Below are positions 1 to 7,813 of a stretch of DNA of 64,000 nt, one piece after another (position 1 is the first letter of the stretch; each line of letters opens with the position of its first letter). The translations under genes were made by a program, and so were the position numbers. The stretch spans positions 248,001-312,000 of the forward strand of contig NZ_VYXP01000002.1 of NCBI RefSeq assembly GCF_008725655.1. The letters run 5' to 3'. The stretch comes from Marinihelvus fidelis. GTDB taxonomy: Bacteria; Pseudomonadota; Gammaproteobacteria; Xanthomonadales; SZUA-36. The notes below the pieces were generated by a model. The model saw only the letters and a program-made list of their open reading frames with translations, searched no databases and was not told the DNA's origin.

Positions 1-95
1 CCGGGGGGATGTTCGATGGGCCGGTGGTCCCAGCGCCAGGCCAGCATCAGCGCCAGCGCGGCCAGCGCCACCCAGAACAGCCGCTGGTGGCTCAC
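1..95 (-). CDS. N-terminus of an unidentified membrane-anchored or exported protein (partial)
   Basis: Reading leftward, a GTG start at 95 overlaps the TGA of the HMG-CoA lyase gene in a GTGA junction, so the two are translationally coupled. The 31 visible codons encode a short polar start (MSHQRLFW), a hydrophobic stretch of about 12 residues rich in Ala and Leu, then WRWDHRPIEHPP. This resembles a signal anchor followed by an extracytoplasmic part. The gene runs off the window edge, so no family can be assigned. Confidence 0.6.
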   Translation of the reverse strand, partial: MSHQRLFWVALAALALMLAWRWDHRPIEHPP

Positions 96-1000
96 CCTGC
101 CCCGTCCGCGTACGCCTGCGTCAGCCAGGCTCGCGCGCGTCCGCCGGGCGCCGTCCCGGTCAGCTCATCGGCAAGGCGCGATGCCGCCAGCAACCCGGCC
201 ATGTCGATGCCGGTATCCAGGCCCAGGCGCTGCAGCAGCATGACCACGTCCTCGGTGGCCACGTTGCCAGTCGCACCGGGGGCAAAGGGACAGCCCCCCA
301 GGCCGGCGATCGAGGCGTCGAAGTAGCGCACACCGGCCTGGGCCGCGGCGTAGACATTGGCCAGGCCCAGCGCCCGGGTGTCGTGGAAGTGGCACCCCAG
401 GCGATCCGCGCCGTGTCGCCCGACCATGTCGCCCATCATCGCGCTGACCGCGTCCGGCGCGGCAGCGCCGATGGTATCGGCGACGACGAACCGCTCGGCA
501 CCCAGTGCCAGCATTCGATCGGCGGCATCATGAACCACGGCGGCCGGCACCGCGCCTTCGAATGGACACTCGAACGACACCGAGATCGTCGTCAGCACTC
601 GGACGCCATCCTCGCGCGCCCTTGCCAGGATATCCGCCGTCGCCGCGTCGACCTCGGCACGATCACGCCCGACATTGGCCCGCGCCATGCCGTCGGTGGC
701 GTAGACCACCATGACCATGACCCGCGCGCCGGCCGCCAGCGCCAGCTCGTAGCCCTTCATGTTGGGAACCAGCACTGACAGGGTCGCGTCGGTGCCGGCG
801 AGTTCGGCAACGATCTCGGCCGCACCGGCCATGGCTGGCACTGCCTTTGGCGAGACGAAGGCCGCGGTCTCGACATGGTCCATGCCCGCGTGCAGAAGCG
901 CCCGGACCAGCCGGACCCGGTCCGCCGGCGCCAGGTGGCGAGCCTGGTTCTGCAGGCCGTCCCTGGGGCCGACATCGTTAACGATGACCCGGTCATTCAT
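92..1000 (-). CDS. mvaB: Hydroxymethylglutaryl-CoA lyase
   Basis: This enzyme cleaves HMG-CoA to acetoacetate and acetyl-CoA, the last step of leucine degradation. The protein (302 aa) opens with VNDVGPRDGLQNQ, the TIM-barrel start of the HMGL-like family with the divalent-metal Asp, and carries CHFHDTRALG and the family signature GLGGCPFAPGATGN containing the catalytic Cys near the C-terminus. I chose the ATG at 1000 over one 11 codons upstream because GGAG sits 8 nt before it and family members begin at this point. The usual leucine-catabolism partners (methylcrotonyl-CoA carboxylase) are not in view; they may lie to the left. The next gene begins inside its stop codon. Confidence 0.93.
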   Translation of the reverse strand: MNDRVIVNDVGPRDGLQNQARHLAPADRVRLVRALLHAGMDHVETAAFVSPKAVPAMAGAAEIVAELAGTDATLSVLVPNMKGYELALAAGARVMVMVVYATDGMARANVGRDRAEVDAATADILARAREDGVRVLTTISVSFECPFEGAVPAAVVHDAADRMLALGAERFVVADTIGAAAPDAVSAMMGDMVGRHGADRLGCHFHDTRALGLANVYAAAQAGVRYFDASIAGLGGCPFAPGATGNVATEDVVMLLQRLGLDTGIDMAGLLAASRLADELTGTAPGGRARAWLTQAYADGAG

Positions 1001-1067
1001 GGCGTGTACTCCGGAATTTTTGCGATGCGACACTGCGGCCTATTTTAGGGCAGCCGGTCACCGTGGG

Positions 1068-2471
1068 TCAGCCACGCCGCCGCGCCGCCAGCGCGATGGC
1101 CAGGGCAATAAAGAATGGCGCCAGCCGCTCCAGCGCGTCACCCGGCGCATTGGGCAGCAGGTAAAACGCCACCGAGAAGCCGAAGCCGGCCAGCATGGAC
1201 GCCAGCACACCACCCGGGCGCAAGGGCCAGCCCGCCAGGCGCAGGAACACCACGGGCCCGAAGGCCGCGCCCAGGGCATTCCATGCGAACAGCACGCGGC
1301 TGAAAATCTTCTCTGGGAGGTATAACGCCACCAGCACGGCGGCAACGACAATGACAACAATCGCCAGGCGTGACCGCATCAACGCGCGCCCGGCCTTACC
1401 CCGTGACGGATCCAGGTCGTGAGCGACCGCGGATGCCGCCACTAGCAACTGGCTGTCGGCCGTCGACATGATGGCCGACAGCACGGCCGCCAGCAGCACG
1501 GCCGCGACCACCGGCGGAAACAACTCCGCGGTCAGGGTAAAGAATACGGTCTCCGGGTTGGTCGCGTCCGCCACCAGCACCCGCCCGGCCAGGCCCAGCA
1601 CACACATGCCGGTGAACACGATGGCATACCAGGCGATGGTGATGGCGCGCGCCTGGCGCAACGCCCGCGCGTCTCGCAGCGCCATGAAGCGAACCAGCAA
1701 GTGTGGCTGGCCATAGGTCCCGAAACCGATGCCGAGGGCGCCACCGATCACCAGCAGGGCCGTGATCCCACGCGCGCCGCCCGTCCATGACAGGTACTCC
1801 GGCGGCTGCTGTTGCAACGCCTGGACCAGTCCCGCCGGCCCGCCCACGGCCACCAGGGCCGCAACCGGCAGGACGATGGCCGTCACCGCCATCAGCAGTC
1901 CCTGGACCGTATCGGTCACGCTGACCGCCCAGAACCCGCCCAGCAGCGTGTACACCATGATGATCACCGCGCCCAGCAACACCGCGGTCTGCGGGCGCAT
2001 GTCGAAGGTACTGGCAAAGGTATTGCCGGCACCCTGGAACTGGGCGGCGACATAGAACACGAAGGTCAGCAGGATGATCAGCGACGCGGCGATGACAATG
2101 GCCGCGCGTGGCCGGCCGGTTGCGTTGCCGGCCAGGAACTCGGTGACCGTCAGTTGCCGGCGCTCATGGCTGTGCAGGCGCAGGCGAGGACCAATCCAGA
2201 ACCACGCCACCAGCATGCCCGAGCAAGACCCCATGGCGACCCAGATCACGCTGGGCCCCATAACCCAGGCGGCACCGCTTAGGCCCAGCAGCGTCCAGGC
2301 CGAGGAGGCGCTGGCGGCATAGCTGATGGCGGCCACCCAGGGGCCCAGCTGGCGGCCGCCCAGGAAGAAGTCTTCGTTGTCGGATGTGCGCCGGCTGGCC
2401 CACAGGCCAATCGCCACCAGGCCTGCGAAGTACAGGACCAGGGTGGCAATGACAATATTCGCGTGTTCCAT
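1068..2471 (-). CDS. Sodium:solute symporter (SSS family), PutP-like
   Basis: A polytopic inner-membrane protein of 467 aa with about 12-13 hydrophobic segments. The N-terminus shows the SSS pattern of a first helix followed by the loop RRTSDNEDFFLGGRQLGPW and then a helix rich in small residues (AASASSAWTLLGLSG), as in the Na+/proline symporter PutP. A conserved GQPHLLVRFMA segment in the middle also matches the PutP branch. Proline is therefore the most likely substrate, but pantothenate or another amino acid is possible. It precedes mvaB in the same direction by 67 bp, so cotranscription is plausible. No RBS stands out before the ATG. Confidence 0.85.
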   Translation of the reverse strand: MEHANIVIATLVLYFAGLVAIGLWASRRTSDNEDFFLGGRQLGPWVAAISYAASASSAWTLLGLSGAAWVMGPSVIWVAMGSCSGMLVAWFWIGPRLRLHSHERRQLTVTEFLAGNATGRPRAAIVIAASLIILLTFVFYVAAQFQGAGNTFASTFDMRPQTAVLLGAVIIMVYTLLGGFWAVSVTDTVQGLLMAVTAIVLPVAALVAVGGPAGLVQALQQQPPEYLSWTGGARGITALLVIGGALGIGFGTYGQPHLLVRFMALRDARALRQARAITIAWYAIVFTGMCVLGLAGRVLVADATNPETVFFTLTAELFPPVVAAVLLAAVLSAIMSTADSQLLVAASAVAHDLDPSRGKAGRALMRSRLAIVVIVVAAVLVALYLPEKIFSRVLFAWNALGAAFGPVVFLRLAGWPLRPGGVLASMLAGFGFSVAFYLLPNAPGDALERLAPFFIALAIALAARRRG

Positions 2472-2526
2472 TCCGTCGACCGGTCGAATTGTGGACCGGC
2501 CGACAGCCGGGCATTAACGCCTGGAG

Positions 2527-2727
2527 CTAGTTGAGAATGAAGGTGACTTTCAGGAGCACCCGGTACTCGGTGATCTCGCCGTCCTCGACGGTGACATCCT
2601 GGCCGGCAACCCAGGCGCCCTTGACCTTGTCGAGCGTCGCGTTGGCGCGAGCCACGCCCTGCTTGATGGCGTCGTCGAAGCTGACCGTGGATGCGGCCTT
2701 GATTTCAGTGATCTTGGCAATGGACAT
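2527..2727 (-). CDS. Dodecin, small flavin-binding protein
   Basis: A 66-residue protein matching the dodecin family in length and pattern: an N-terminal MSIAKITEI strand, a helix with SFDDAIKQGVARANATL, KGAWVAGQDVTVEDGEI containing the Trp that stacks on the flavin isoalloxazine ring, and a final strand YRVLLKVTFIL. Dodecins assemble into hollow dodecamers that buffer and store riboflavin-type cofactors in the cytoplasm. A GGGGGAG ribosome site lies 8 nt before the ATG. It sits between a LysM protein and the symporter, with no obvious functional link to either. Confidence 0.93.
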   Translation of the reverse strand: MSIAKITEIKAASTVSFDDAIKQGVARANATLDKVKGAWVAGQDVTVEDGEITEYRVLLKVTFILN

Positions 2728-2781
2728 CGTGCAATCTCCCCCCGCTATCGCGGTTGACTGAACGTGTGAATGGCCCGGATG

Positions 2782-3357
2782 TCAGTCTTCGAGATCCGGG
2801 ATCTTGAGTTCCTGGCCCGGGTGAATGCGATCCGGGTCGTCCAGGATGTCGCGGTTGGCCTCGAAGATGGCCGTGTACCGCGCACCGCTGCCATACATGG
2901 CCTCGGCAATTTTCCACAGGCTGTCACCGGCCTGCACGGTGTAGGTCCGGCCGGTGGCGGCATCGGCGGTGTCCGCCGGGGCCTCCATGCCAGCGGGTGC
3001 GGCATCGGCGCTGACCGGCTCGGCTTCGGGAGACGCCACATCGGCAACCGAAGTCACGGGTGGCTCGGGGGCCGGCGCCTCGGGGACCGGGTCGGGCGCG
3101 GGCGGCGCGCCCACGACCAGCTTGTTCTCGACACCGCTGACCTGGGGAATGCCGTCCAGCAGCTCGACGATGCGGTCGGCATCGGCCTGGCTGGCCACGT
3201 GACCGCTGACCGCCAGGCTACCATCACCGCGAATGTCGAAATCGAGTCCTGAAGGATCGATACCCGCTTCGCGCAGGACCATGGAAGGCCCCTTGACCGT
3301 TTCCGGTTCGGCGGCGCCGCCACCCAGTGCCTTTTTCAACGAATCAAATAAACCCAT
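2782..3357 (-). CDS. BON-LysM domain protein, Kbp/YgaU-like
   Basis: A 191-aa protein with the architecture of E. coli Kbp (YgaU, a K+-binding protein): N-terminal MGLFDSLKKALG, a BON domain (about residues 40-85, with GDGSLAVSGHV and GIPQVSGVENKL), an Ala/Pro/Glu-rich linker absent from the 149-aa E. coli protein, and a C-terminal LysM domain (YTVQAGDSLWKIAEAMYG to HPGQELKIP). No signal peptide is visible, in agreement with cytoplasmic Kbp. The ATG at 3357 is preferred over a GTG two codons upstream because AAGGAGG lies 6 nt before the ATG and directly abuts the GTG. The long acidic linker is the main departure from the family. Confidence 0.88.
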   Translation of the reverse strand: MGLFDSLKKALGGGAAEPETVKGPSMVLREAGIDPSGLDFDIRGDGSLAVSGHVASQADADRIVELLDGIPQVSGVENKLVVGAPPAPDPVPEAPAPEPPVTSVADVASPEAEPVSADAAPAGMEAPADTADAATGRTYTVQAGDSLWKIAEAMYGSGARYTAIFEANRDILDDPDRIHPGQELKIPDLED

Positions 3358-3422
3358 GGACACCCTCCTTGTTTCTCGATTGGTTTTTAAATCGGAATTC
3401 AGTGTACCGCTTTTACCGGAAC

Positions 3423-3854
3423 TTACCCAAGAAACGACTTGGCGGCATTCAGCAGGCTGCCGATATCGCCGCCCTGGCCGCCGGCAAACTCGTCCTTCAA
3501 TGCACCACCCTGGCTGGCCTTGTCCATGATCTGCGGCAGCACCTGGGACAGCGTGCCGGCCAGGTCCTGCTCACCGGCGCCCAGGGCCCCAGCCAACTGC
3601 GACAGCTGCGCCTTGCCAAACAGGTCTTCGATGCCGGTCGCCGATATCGATGCGTTGTCGCCGTCACCCAGCCAAGATTCCAGCACGCTGCCGAAACTGC
3701 CGCTGTTGGCCATCTGCGCGGCCACCTTCGACAGGTCGAGACCGCCCTTGCCATCACCCATTACGCCCGAAAGCGCCGCCTGCACGGTGGCAGGGTCGAT
3801 ATCCACGCCCAGTTTCTCGGCGATCATTTGTGCGCCCATTTCCATTAGGTCCAT
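3423..3854 (-). CDS. YidB-like (DUF937) protein
   Basis: A 143-aa soluble protein resembling the YidB/DUF937 family: an amphipathic N-terminal part (MDLMEMGAQMIAEKLG), Gly/Ser-rich middle (NSGSFGSVLESWLGDGDNASIS) and the family pattern of a helical LSQLAGALGAGEQDLAGTLSQVLP segment ending in a Gly-rich tail. The biochemical role of the family is unknown. The ATG at 3854 has AAGGAGA seven nt upstream; reading frame upstream of it runs into the 7-bp repeat region and is not coding. It is followed by the LysM gene 65 bp downstream. Confidence 0.8.
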   Translation of the reverse strand: MDLMEMGAQMIAEKLGVDIDPATVQAALSGVMGDGKGGLDLSKVAAQMANSGSFGSVLESWLGDGDNASISATGIEDLFGKAQLSQLAGALGAGEQDLAGTLSQVLPQIMDKASQGGALKDEFAGGQGGDIGSLLNAAKSFLG

Positions 3855-3877
3855 GTGACTTCTCCTTTTAGTGGGTG

Positions 3878-4000
3878 AGGAGGGAGGAGGGAGGAGGGAG
3901 GAGTAAGAGCACCTTTTGGTGCGCACTTCCGAAAACCAGGCGCGAGTCACGCGCTTCCCTCTCTCCTCTCTCCTACCTCCTCACTCCTCACTCCTCACTA
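3878..4000. repeat. Two inverted arrays of 7-bp tandem repeats between ALDH16 and the YidB-like gene
   Basis: Left arm, plus strand: AGGAGGG at 3878, 3885 and 3892, then AGGAGTA at 3899, all exactly seven bases apart. Right arm, minus strand: five AGGAGNN units whose plus-strand CTCCT cores start at 3963, 3970, 3977, 3984 and 3991, again exactly seven apart, running into the TAG stop of the aldehyde dehydrogenase at 3998-4000. The arms face each other across about 57 bp that hold a small GCACC-TTTT-GGTGC stem. The spacer is otherwise featureless. The arms could pair imperfectly in RNA. Nothing here resembles CRISPR (units too short, no spacers). Confidence 0.85.
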
Positions 4001-6388
4001 CTCCCCATAGGGGACCCAGATATTCTTGATCTCCACCGCGTGGCGCAGGAACTCCTCGCCCTGCCCCTGCTCGGCGTCGAACCAGTCGTGGTAGCGGCCG
4101 TGGTTGACCCAGGTGCGTTTCATCGACTCGGCCGCGGCTTTTTCGACGAAGGCGCTGCCCTCGGCGTCGCCCCAGTACCACAGGCCCTCGAGGCCCAGGT
4201 GCGTGGCCAGCTCGCGGGCCAGCGGCTCGCGTTCGCCGGTGACGATGTTGAGGGCGCCACCTGGCAGGTCGGACGTGTCCAGTACCTGGTACAGGGACGT
4301 GGCCAGGGGTGAATAGCGCAGCGATGGCACCAGCACGACCCGGTTGCCCATGGCCAGCGCCGGCATCACCGTCGAGACCAGGCCCACCAGGCCCGCCTCT
4401 TCCGGCGCCACCACGCCCAGCACGCCCAGCGGCTCGCGCATCGCCAGCGTGACGTTGCGCGCCGGCGTGGCGTGAACGCGGCCATCGTACTTGTCGGTCA
4501 TTGCAGCGTAATGAAAGACGCGCCGGACACAGGTTTCGAGCTCGCCCCGGGCAGCATCCGCATCATGGCCCGACAGGCGCGCAAGCAGGCCCGTGAATTC
4601 ATCGCCCCGGGCCGCCAGGTTTTCGGCGATGTAATACAGCACCTGTGCGCGGTTGTGAGCGGTGGTGGTCGACCAGCCAGGCGACTTGGCCGCCGCCTCG
4701 ACGGCGTTGCGGATGTCCTTGCGGTTGCCGGCCGGAATCTCCGCCACGAACTGGCCCGCTGCATCGTGCACGGGCAGCGAGTAGCCGCCATCGGGCCGCT
4801 GCTGCCGGCCGCCGATATAGAGCTTGGCGGTGCGGTCGATGTCCATCGGCCCGCCCTGTGACGGCGGCACCGGGTCAGCCGGCTCCACCACCGGGTAGAC
4901 CGGTGTATTCGACAGCGCCGTCTCCCAGTCCGCGCGCACGTATTCGTACAGGCCTTCCTTGCCGCCCTCGCGGCCGAAGCCGGATTCGCGATAGCCACCG
5001 AACCCGGCCGCGGCATCGAACTGGTTGGTGCAGTTCACCCATACCGTGCCGGCCTTCAGTTTGGGCGCCACGTCCAGGGCCAGGTTGATGTTCTCGGTCC
5101 AGACGCTGGCCGCCAGGCCGTAGCGGCTGTTGTTGGCCAGTTCCACGGCCTCGGCCGGCGTACGGAAGCTCATGCTGACCAGCACCGGGCCAAAAATCTC
5201 TTCCTGCGCCAGCGTCGCCGCGGGCTCGACGCCGGTCAACAGCGTCGGCGGGTAAAAACAGCCCTCGGCCGGCATGTCCAGCTCCGGCTGCCAGACCTCG
5301 GCGCCCTCTTCGCGGCCCAGCGCTACCAGCTCGCTGATGCGCTCATGCTGCACCGGGTCGACCACGGCGCCGATATCAATGCTCTTGTCGAGCGAGTCGC
5401 CGATCACCAGCTTGGCCATGCGCGCGCGGACCTTCTCCAGCAGCGCCGGCGCCACGGACTCCTGCACCAGCATGCGCGAGCCGGCGCAGCAGACCTGCCC
5501 CTGGTTAAACCAGATGGCGTCGACCAGCCCCTCGACGACGCTGTCCAGGTCGGCGTCTTCGTAAACGATAAAGGGCGACTTGCCACCCAGTTCCAGTGTG
5601 AGTTTTTTACCCGTGCCGGCGGTGGCGCGCCGCAGCAGGCGGCCGACCTCTGTGGAGCCGGTAAAGGCGATTTTGTCGACGTCATCGTGTTCCACCAGCG
5701 CCTGGCCGGCCTTGTGGTCCCCCAGGACCACGTTCAGTACGCCCGGTGGCAGCCCCACGTCACGACACAGCTCCGCCAGCAGGGCGGCGGTCAGCGGCGT
5801 GTACTCGGCCGGCTTCAGCACCACGGTATTACCCATGGCCAGCGCCGGCGCGATCTTCCATGCCGCCATCAGCAGCGGGAAGTTCCACGGAATGATCTGG
5901 CCGACCACGCCCACCGCCTGGTAGCCCGCCATTTCGGTGTCCATCAGCTGCGCCCAGCCGGCATGGTGATAGAAATGCCGCGCGACCAGCGGGATGTCGA
6001 TATCACGCGTCTCGCGGATCGGCTTGCCGTTGTCCAGCGCCTCCAGCACCGCCAGCAGCCGCGAGTGCTTCTGCACCTTGCGGGCGATGGCGTACAGGTA
6101 GCGGGCACGCTCGAAGCCGTCCAGCGCGGCCCAGGCCGGCTGCGCCGCGCGGGCCGCCGCCACCGCGGCGTCGACATCGGCGGCGTCACCATCGGCGACA
6201 TCGGCCAGGTCCACGGCACGGGCCGGCGACCGGGTCTTGAAATACTCGCCGGTGGCGGGCGCCCGCCACTCGCCGTTGATGAAGTGTTCCAGGCGGCTGT
6301 CACGCGCGGCCAGCCAGGCCTCCGCCTCGGCCGTCGACTCCGGCGCATGGCCGTAGTCCATGGTTTCAAAAATGTCCTTGACGCTCAT
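3998..6388 (-). CDS. Two-domain aldehyde dehydrogenase, ALDH16-like
   Basis: A 796-aa NAD(P)+-dependent aldehyde dehydrogenase made of two ALDH domains. The first (about residues 30-500) has the full active site: LELGGKSPFIV with the general-base Glu and FNQGQVCCAGSR with the nucleophilic Cys, plus the IIPWNFPLLMAAWKIAPALA cofactor-binding stretch. The second (about 530-790) keeps the fold (IGGRQQRPDGGYSLPV, MPALAMGNRVVLVPS) but I see no catalytic Cys motif, and the Glu loop is replaced. That is the ALDH16 pattern, in which the second domain is a structural pseudo-domain. The stop codon lies in a 7-bp repeat array. It follows deoC by 7 bp, so acetaldehyde or another product of sugar-phosphate cleavage is a reasonable substrate guess, not proven. 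Confidence 0.9.
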   Translation of the reverse strand: MSVKDIFETMDYGHAPESTAEAEAWLAARDSRLEHFINGEWRAPATGEYFKTRSPARAVDLADVADGDAADVDAAVAAARAAQPAWAALDGFERARYLYAIARKVQKHSRLLAVLEALDNGKPIRETRDIDIPLVARHFYHHAGWAQLMDTEMAGYQAVGVVGQIIPWNFPLLMAAWKIAPALAMGNTVVLKPAEYTPLTAALLAELCRDVGLPPGVLNVVLGDHKAGQALVEHDDVDKIAFTGSTEVGRLLRRATAGTGKKLTLELGGKSPFIVYEDADLDSVVEGLVDAIWFNQGQVCCAGSRMLVQESVAPALLEKVRARMAKLVIGDSLDKSIDIGAVVDPVQHERISELVALGREEGAEVWQPELDMPAEGCFYPPTLLTGVEPAATLAQEEIFGPVLVSMSFRTPAEAVELANNSRYGLAASVWTENINLALDVAPKLKAGTVWVNCTNQFDAAAGFGGYRESGFGREGGKEGLYEYVRADWETALSNTPVYPVVEPADPVPPSQGGPMDIDRTAKLYIGGRQQRPDGGYSLPVHDAAGQFVAEIPAGNRKDIRNAVEAAAKSPGWSTTTAHNRAQVLYYIAENLAARGDEFTGLLARLSGHDADAARGELETCVRRVFHYAAMTDKYDGRVHATPARNVTLAMREPLGVLGVVAPEEAGLVGLVSTVMPALAMGNRVVLVPSLRYSPLATSLYQVLDTSDLPGGALNIVTGEREPLARELATHLGLEGLWYWGDAEGSAFVEKAAAESMKRTWVNHGRYHDWFDAEQGQGEEFLRHAVEIKNIWVPYGE

Positions 6389-6395
6389 ACGGGCC

Positions 6396-7394
6396 TCAGC
6401 TCATGGGGTGGCGGTGGGCGGCGGAATAGGCGCCGGTCAGGTGGTGCTCCAGCTGCCGCTCGATATCGCCCAGCAGGCTGCTGGCGCCAAAGCGGAACAG
6501 GTGCGGGTCCAGCCAGTCGCGGCCCAGTTCCTCGCGGATCAGCACCAGGTAGGCCAGCGCGTCCTTGGCCGTGCTGATGCCGCCGGCCGGCTTGTAACCC
6601 ACCTTGTAGCCGGTCAGGCGGTGGTAGTCGCGAATCGCGCGGGTCATGACCAGGCTGAACGGCAGCGTGGCGTTGACCGACTCCTTGCCGGTACTGGTCT
6701 TGATGAAGTCGGCGCCGGCCTGCATGCACACCCAGCTGGCCCGGGCGACGTTGGTCAGCGTGGCCAGTTCGCCGGTGGCCAGGATGGCCTTCACGTGCGC
6801 GTCGCCGCAGGCCTCGCGGTAGGCGCGCATTTCCTCGTACAGGCCGCGCCAGTCGCCGGTCAGCACCTTGGCACGGGAAATGACGATGTCGATTTCCTTC
6901 GCGCCGGCCTTTACCGAGGCCTCGATTTCCGCCAGCTTCAGCTCCAGCGGGATCTGCCCGGCGGGAAAGCCGGTCGACACGGCGGCCACGGGAATGCCCG
7001 AGCCGGCCAGCGTGTCGACGGCCGTTTCAATGAAGTTGTGGTAGACGCAGACGGCGCCGACGGTCAGGTTCAGGCCTGAAACCCCCAGGCCTTCCAGGAT
7101 ATCGGCGCGCACCGGCCGCATGGCCTTGTGACAGAGCCGCCGCACCTTGCCGGGGGTGTCATCGCCGGCCAGCGTGGTCAGGTCGATGCAGCTGATCGCT
7201 TTCAGCAGCCAGGCCGCCTGGTGGTCTTTCTTCACGGAACGCCTGGCGGGCAGTGTCGCCGCGCGGCGCTCCACGGCGCTGCGGTTGATCCGCAGGCGAT
7301 CGAAGCAGGCCGGGTCGAACCCCATGCCGGGGTTCCGCTCCAGGCCTTGGTCCGGCGCCGGGTCGGACGCGCGGATGGAAAAGACGTTGGTCAC
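6396..7394 (-). CDS. deoC: Deoxyribose-phosphate aldolase
   Basis: Cleaves 2-deoxyribose 5-phosphate to glyceraldehyde 3-phosphate and acetaldehyde in nucleoside catabolism. The 332-aa protein is the long form of the family, with about 70 extra N-terminal residues. Visible active-site elements are AKEIDIVI (catalytic Asp), DFIKTSTGK (Schiff-base Lys) and GYKPAGGI (second Lys). The GTG start at 7394 has GGAGG six nt upstream. It is the first gene of a two-gene unit with the ALDH16-like dehydrogenase, which suggests oxidation of the released acetaldehyde. Confidence 0.94.
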   Translation of the reverse strand: MTNVFSIRASDPAPDQGLERNPGMGFDPACFDRLRINRSAVERRAATLPARRSVKKDHQAAWLLKAISCIDLTTLAGDDTPGKVRRLCHKAMRPVRADILEGLGVSGLNLTVGAVCVYHNFIETAVDTLAGSGIPVAAVSTGFPAGQIPLELKLAEIEASVKAGAKEIDIVISRAKVLTGDWRGLYEEMRAYREACGDAHVKAILATGELATLTNVARASWVCMQAGADFIKTSTGKESVNATLPFSLVMTRAIRDYHRLTGYKVGYKPAGGISTAKDALAYLVLIREELGRDWLDPHLFRFGASSLLGDIERQLEHHLTGAYSAAHRHPMS

Positions 7395-7422
7395 TTGAAA
7401 CCTCCCTCCCCTGGGACAGGAG

Positions 7423-7431
7423 AGTATATCA
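7423..7431 (-). promoter_or_regulatory. Extended -10 promoter candidate for deoC-ALDH
   Basis: On the minus strand the nonamer TGATATACT reads as an extended -10 (TGnTATACT) about 28 bp before the deoC GTG. No convincing -35 was found, which is tolerated for extended -10 promoters. The call rests on one motif only. Confidence 0.4.
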
Positions 7432-7456
7432 GCGCGCCGTGTGGCAGACTTGGCGC

Positions 7457-7813
7457 ATGAAAGTGTTCGCCGAGCTGGTCCGTCGCAACATCTTCCGCGT
7501 CGCGTTGCTTTACGTGGCCTCGGCCTGGCTTGTTCTTGAGATTCTGTCGCTCGGCGTCGACTACGCTGGCCTGCCCAGCTGGATCTACCGCTTTGCGGTG
7601 GCGCTGGGTATTATCTGCTTCCCGCTGGCCATGGTGTTTTCCTGGCTGTTCGAGATCACGCCAGAGGGCCTGGTGCGGGAAACCAAGGTGGAACCGTCGC
7701 GCTCGATCACGGTGCGCACCGGTCGCAAGCTGCTACGGCTGGCGATTCTCTGCGTCCTGGGCGTCGCCGGCCTCAACCTGCTGCGCTTCGGGCTCGACGC
7801 CTGGATCGGCTGA
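7457..7813 (+). CDS. Free-standing membrane domain of the 'RRNxFRVALLY' type
   Basis: A 118-aa protein with three predicted membrane segments: about residues 12-34 (FRVALLYVASAWLVLEILSL), 43-65 (WIYRFAVALGIICFPLAMVF) and 95-112 (LAILCVLGVAGLNLLRFGL). The N-terminus MKVFAELVRRNIFRVALLY and the SWLFEITPEGLVRET stretch are typical of the N-terminal module that, in many proteobacterial proteins, precedes long TPR regions. Here it stops without any TPR part. The ATG at 7457 was taken because family proteins start at this Met. Its last 81 bp overlap, tail to tail, the 3' end of tadA. Function unknown. Confidence 0.75.
   Translation: MKVFAELVRRNIFRVALLYVASAWLVLEILSLGVDYAGLPSWIYRFAVALGIICFPLAMVFSWLFEITPEGLVRETKVEPSRSITVRTGRKLLRLAILCVLGVAGLNLLRFGLDAWIG

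Noticed and set aside
3878-4000. CRISPR or phase-variable coding repeat
   Set aside because: Units are 7 bp without spacers and no cas genes are near; the array lies outside coding sequence, so it cannot switch a reading frame.
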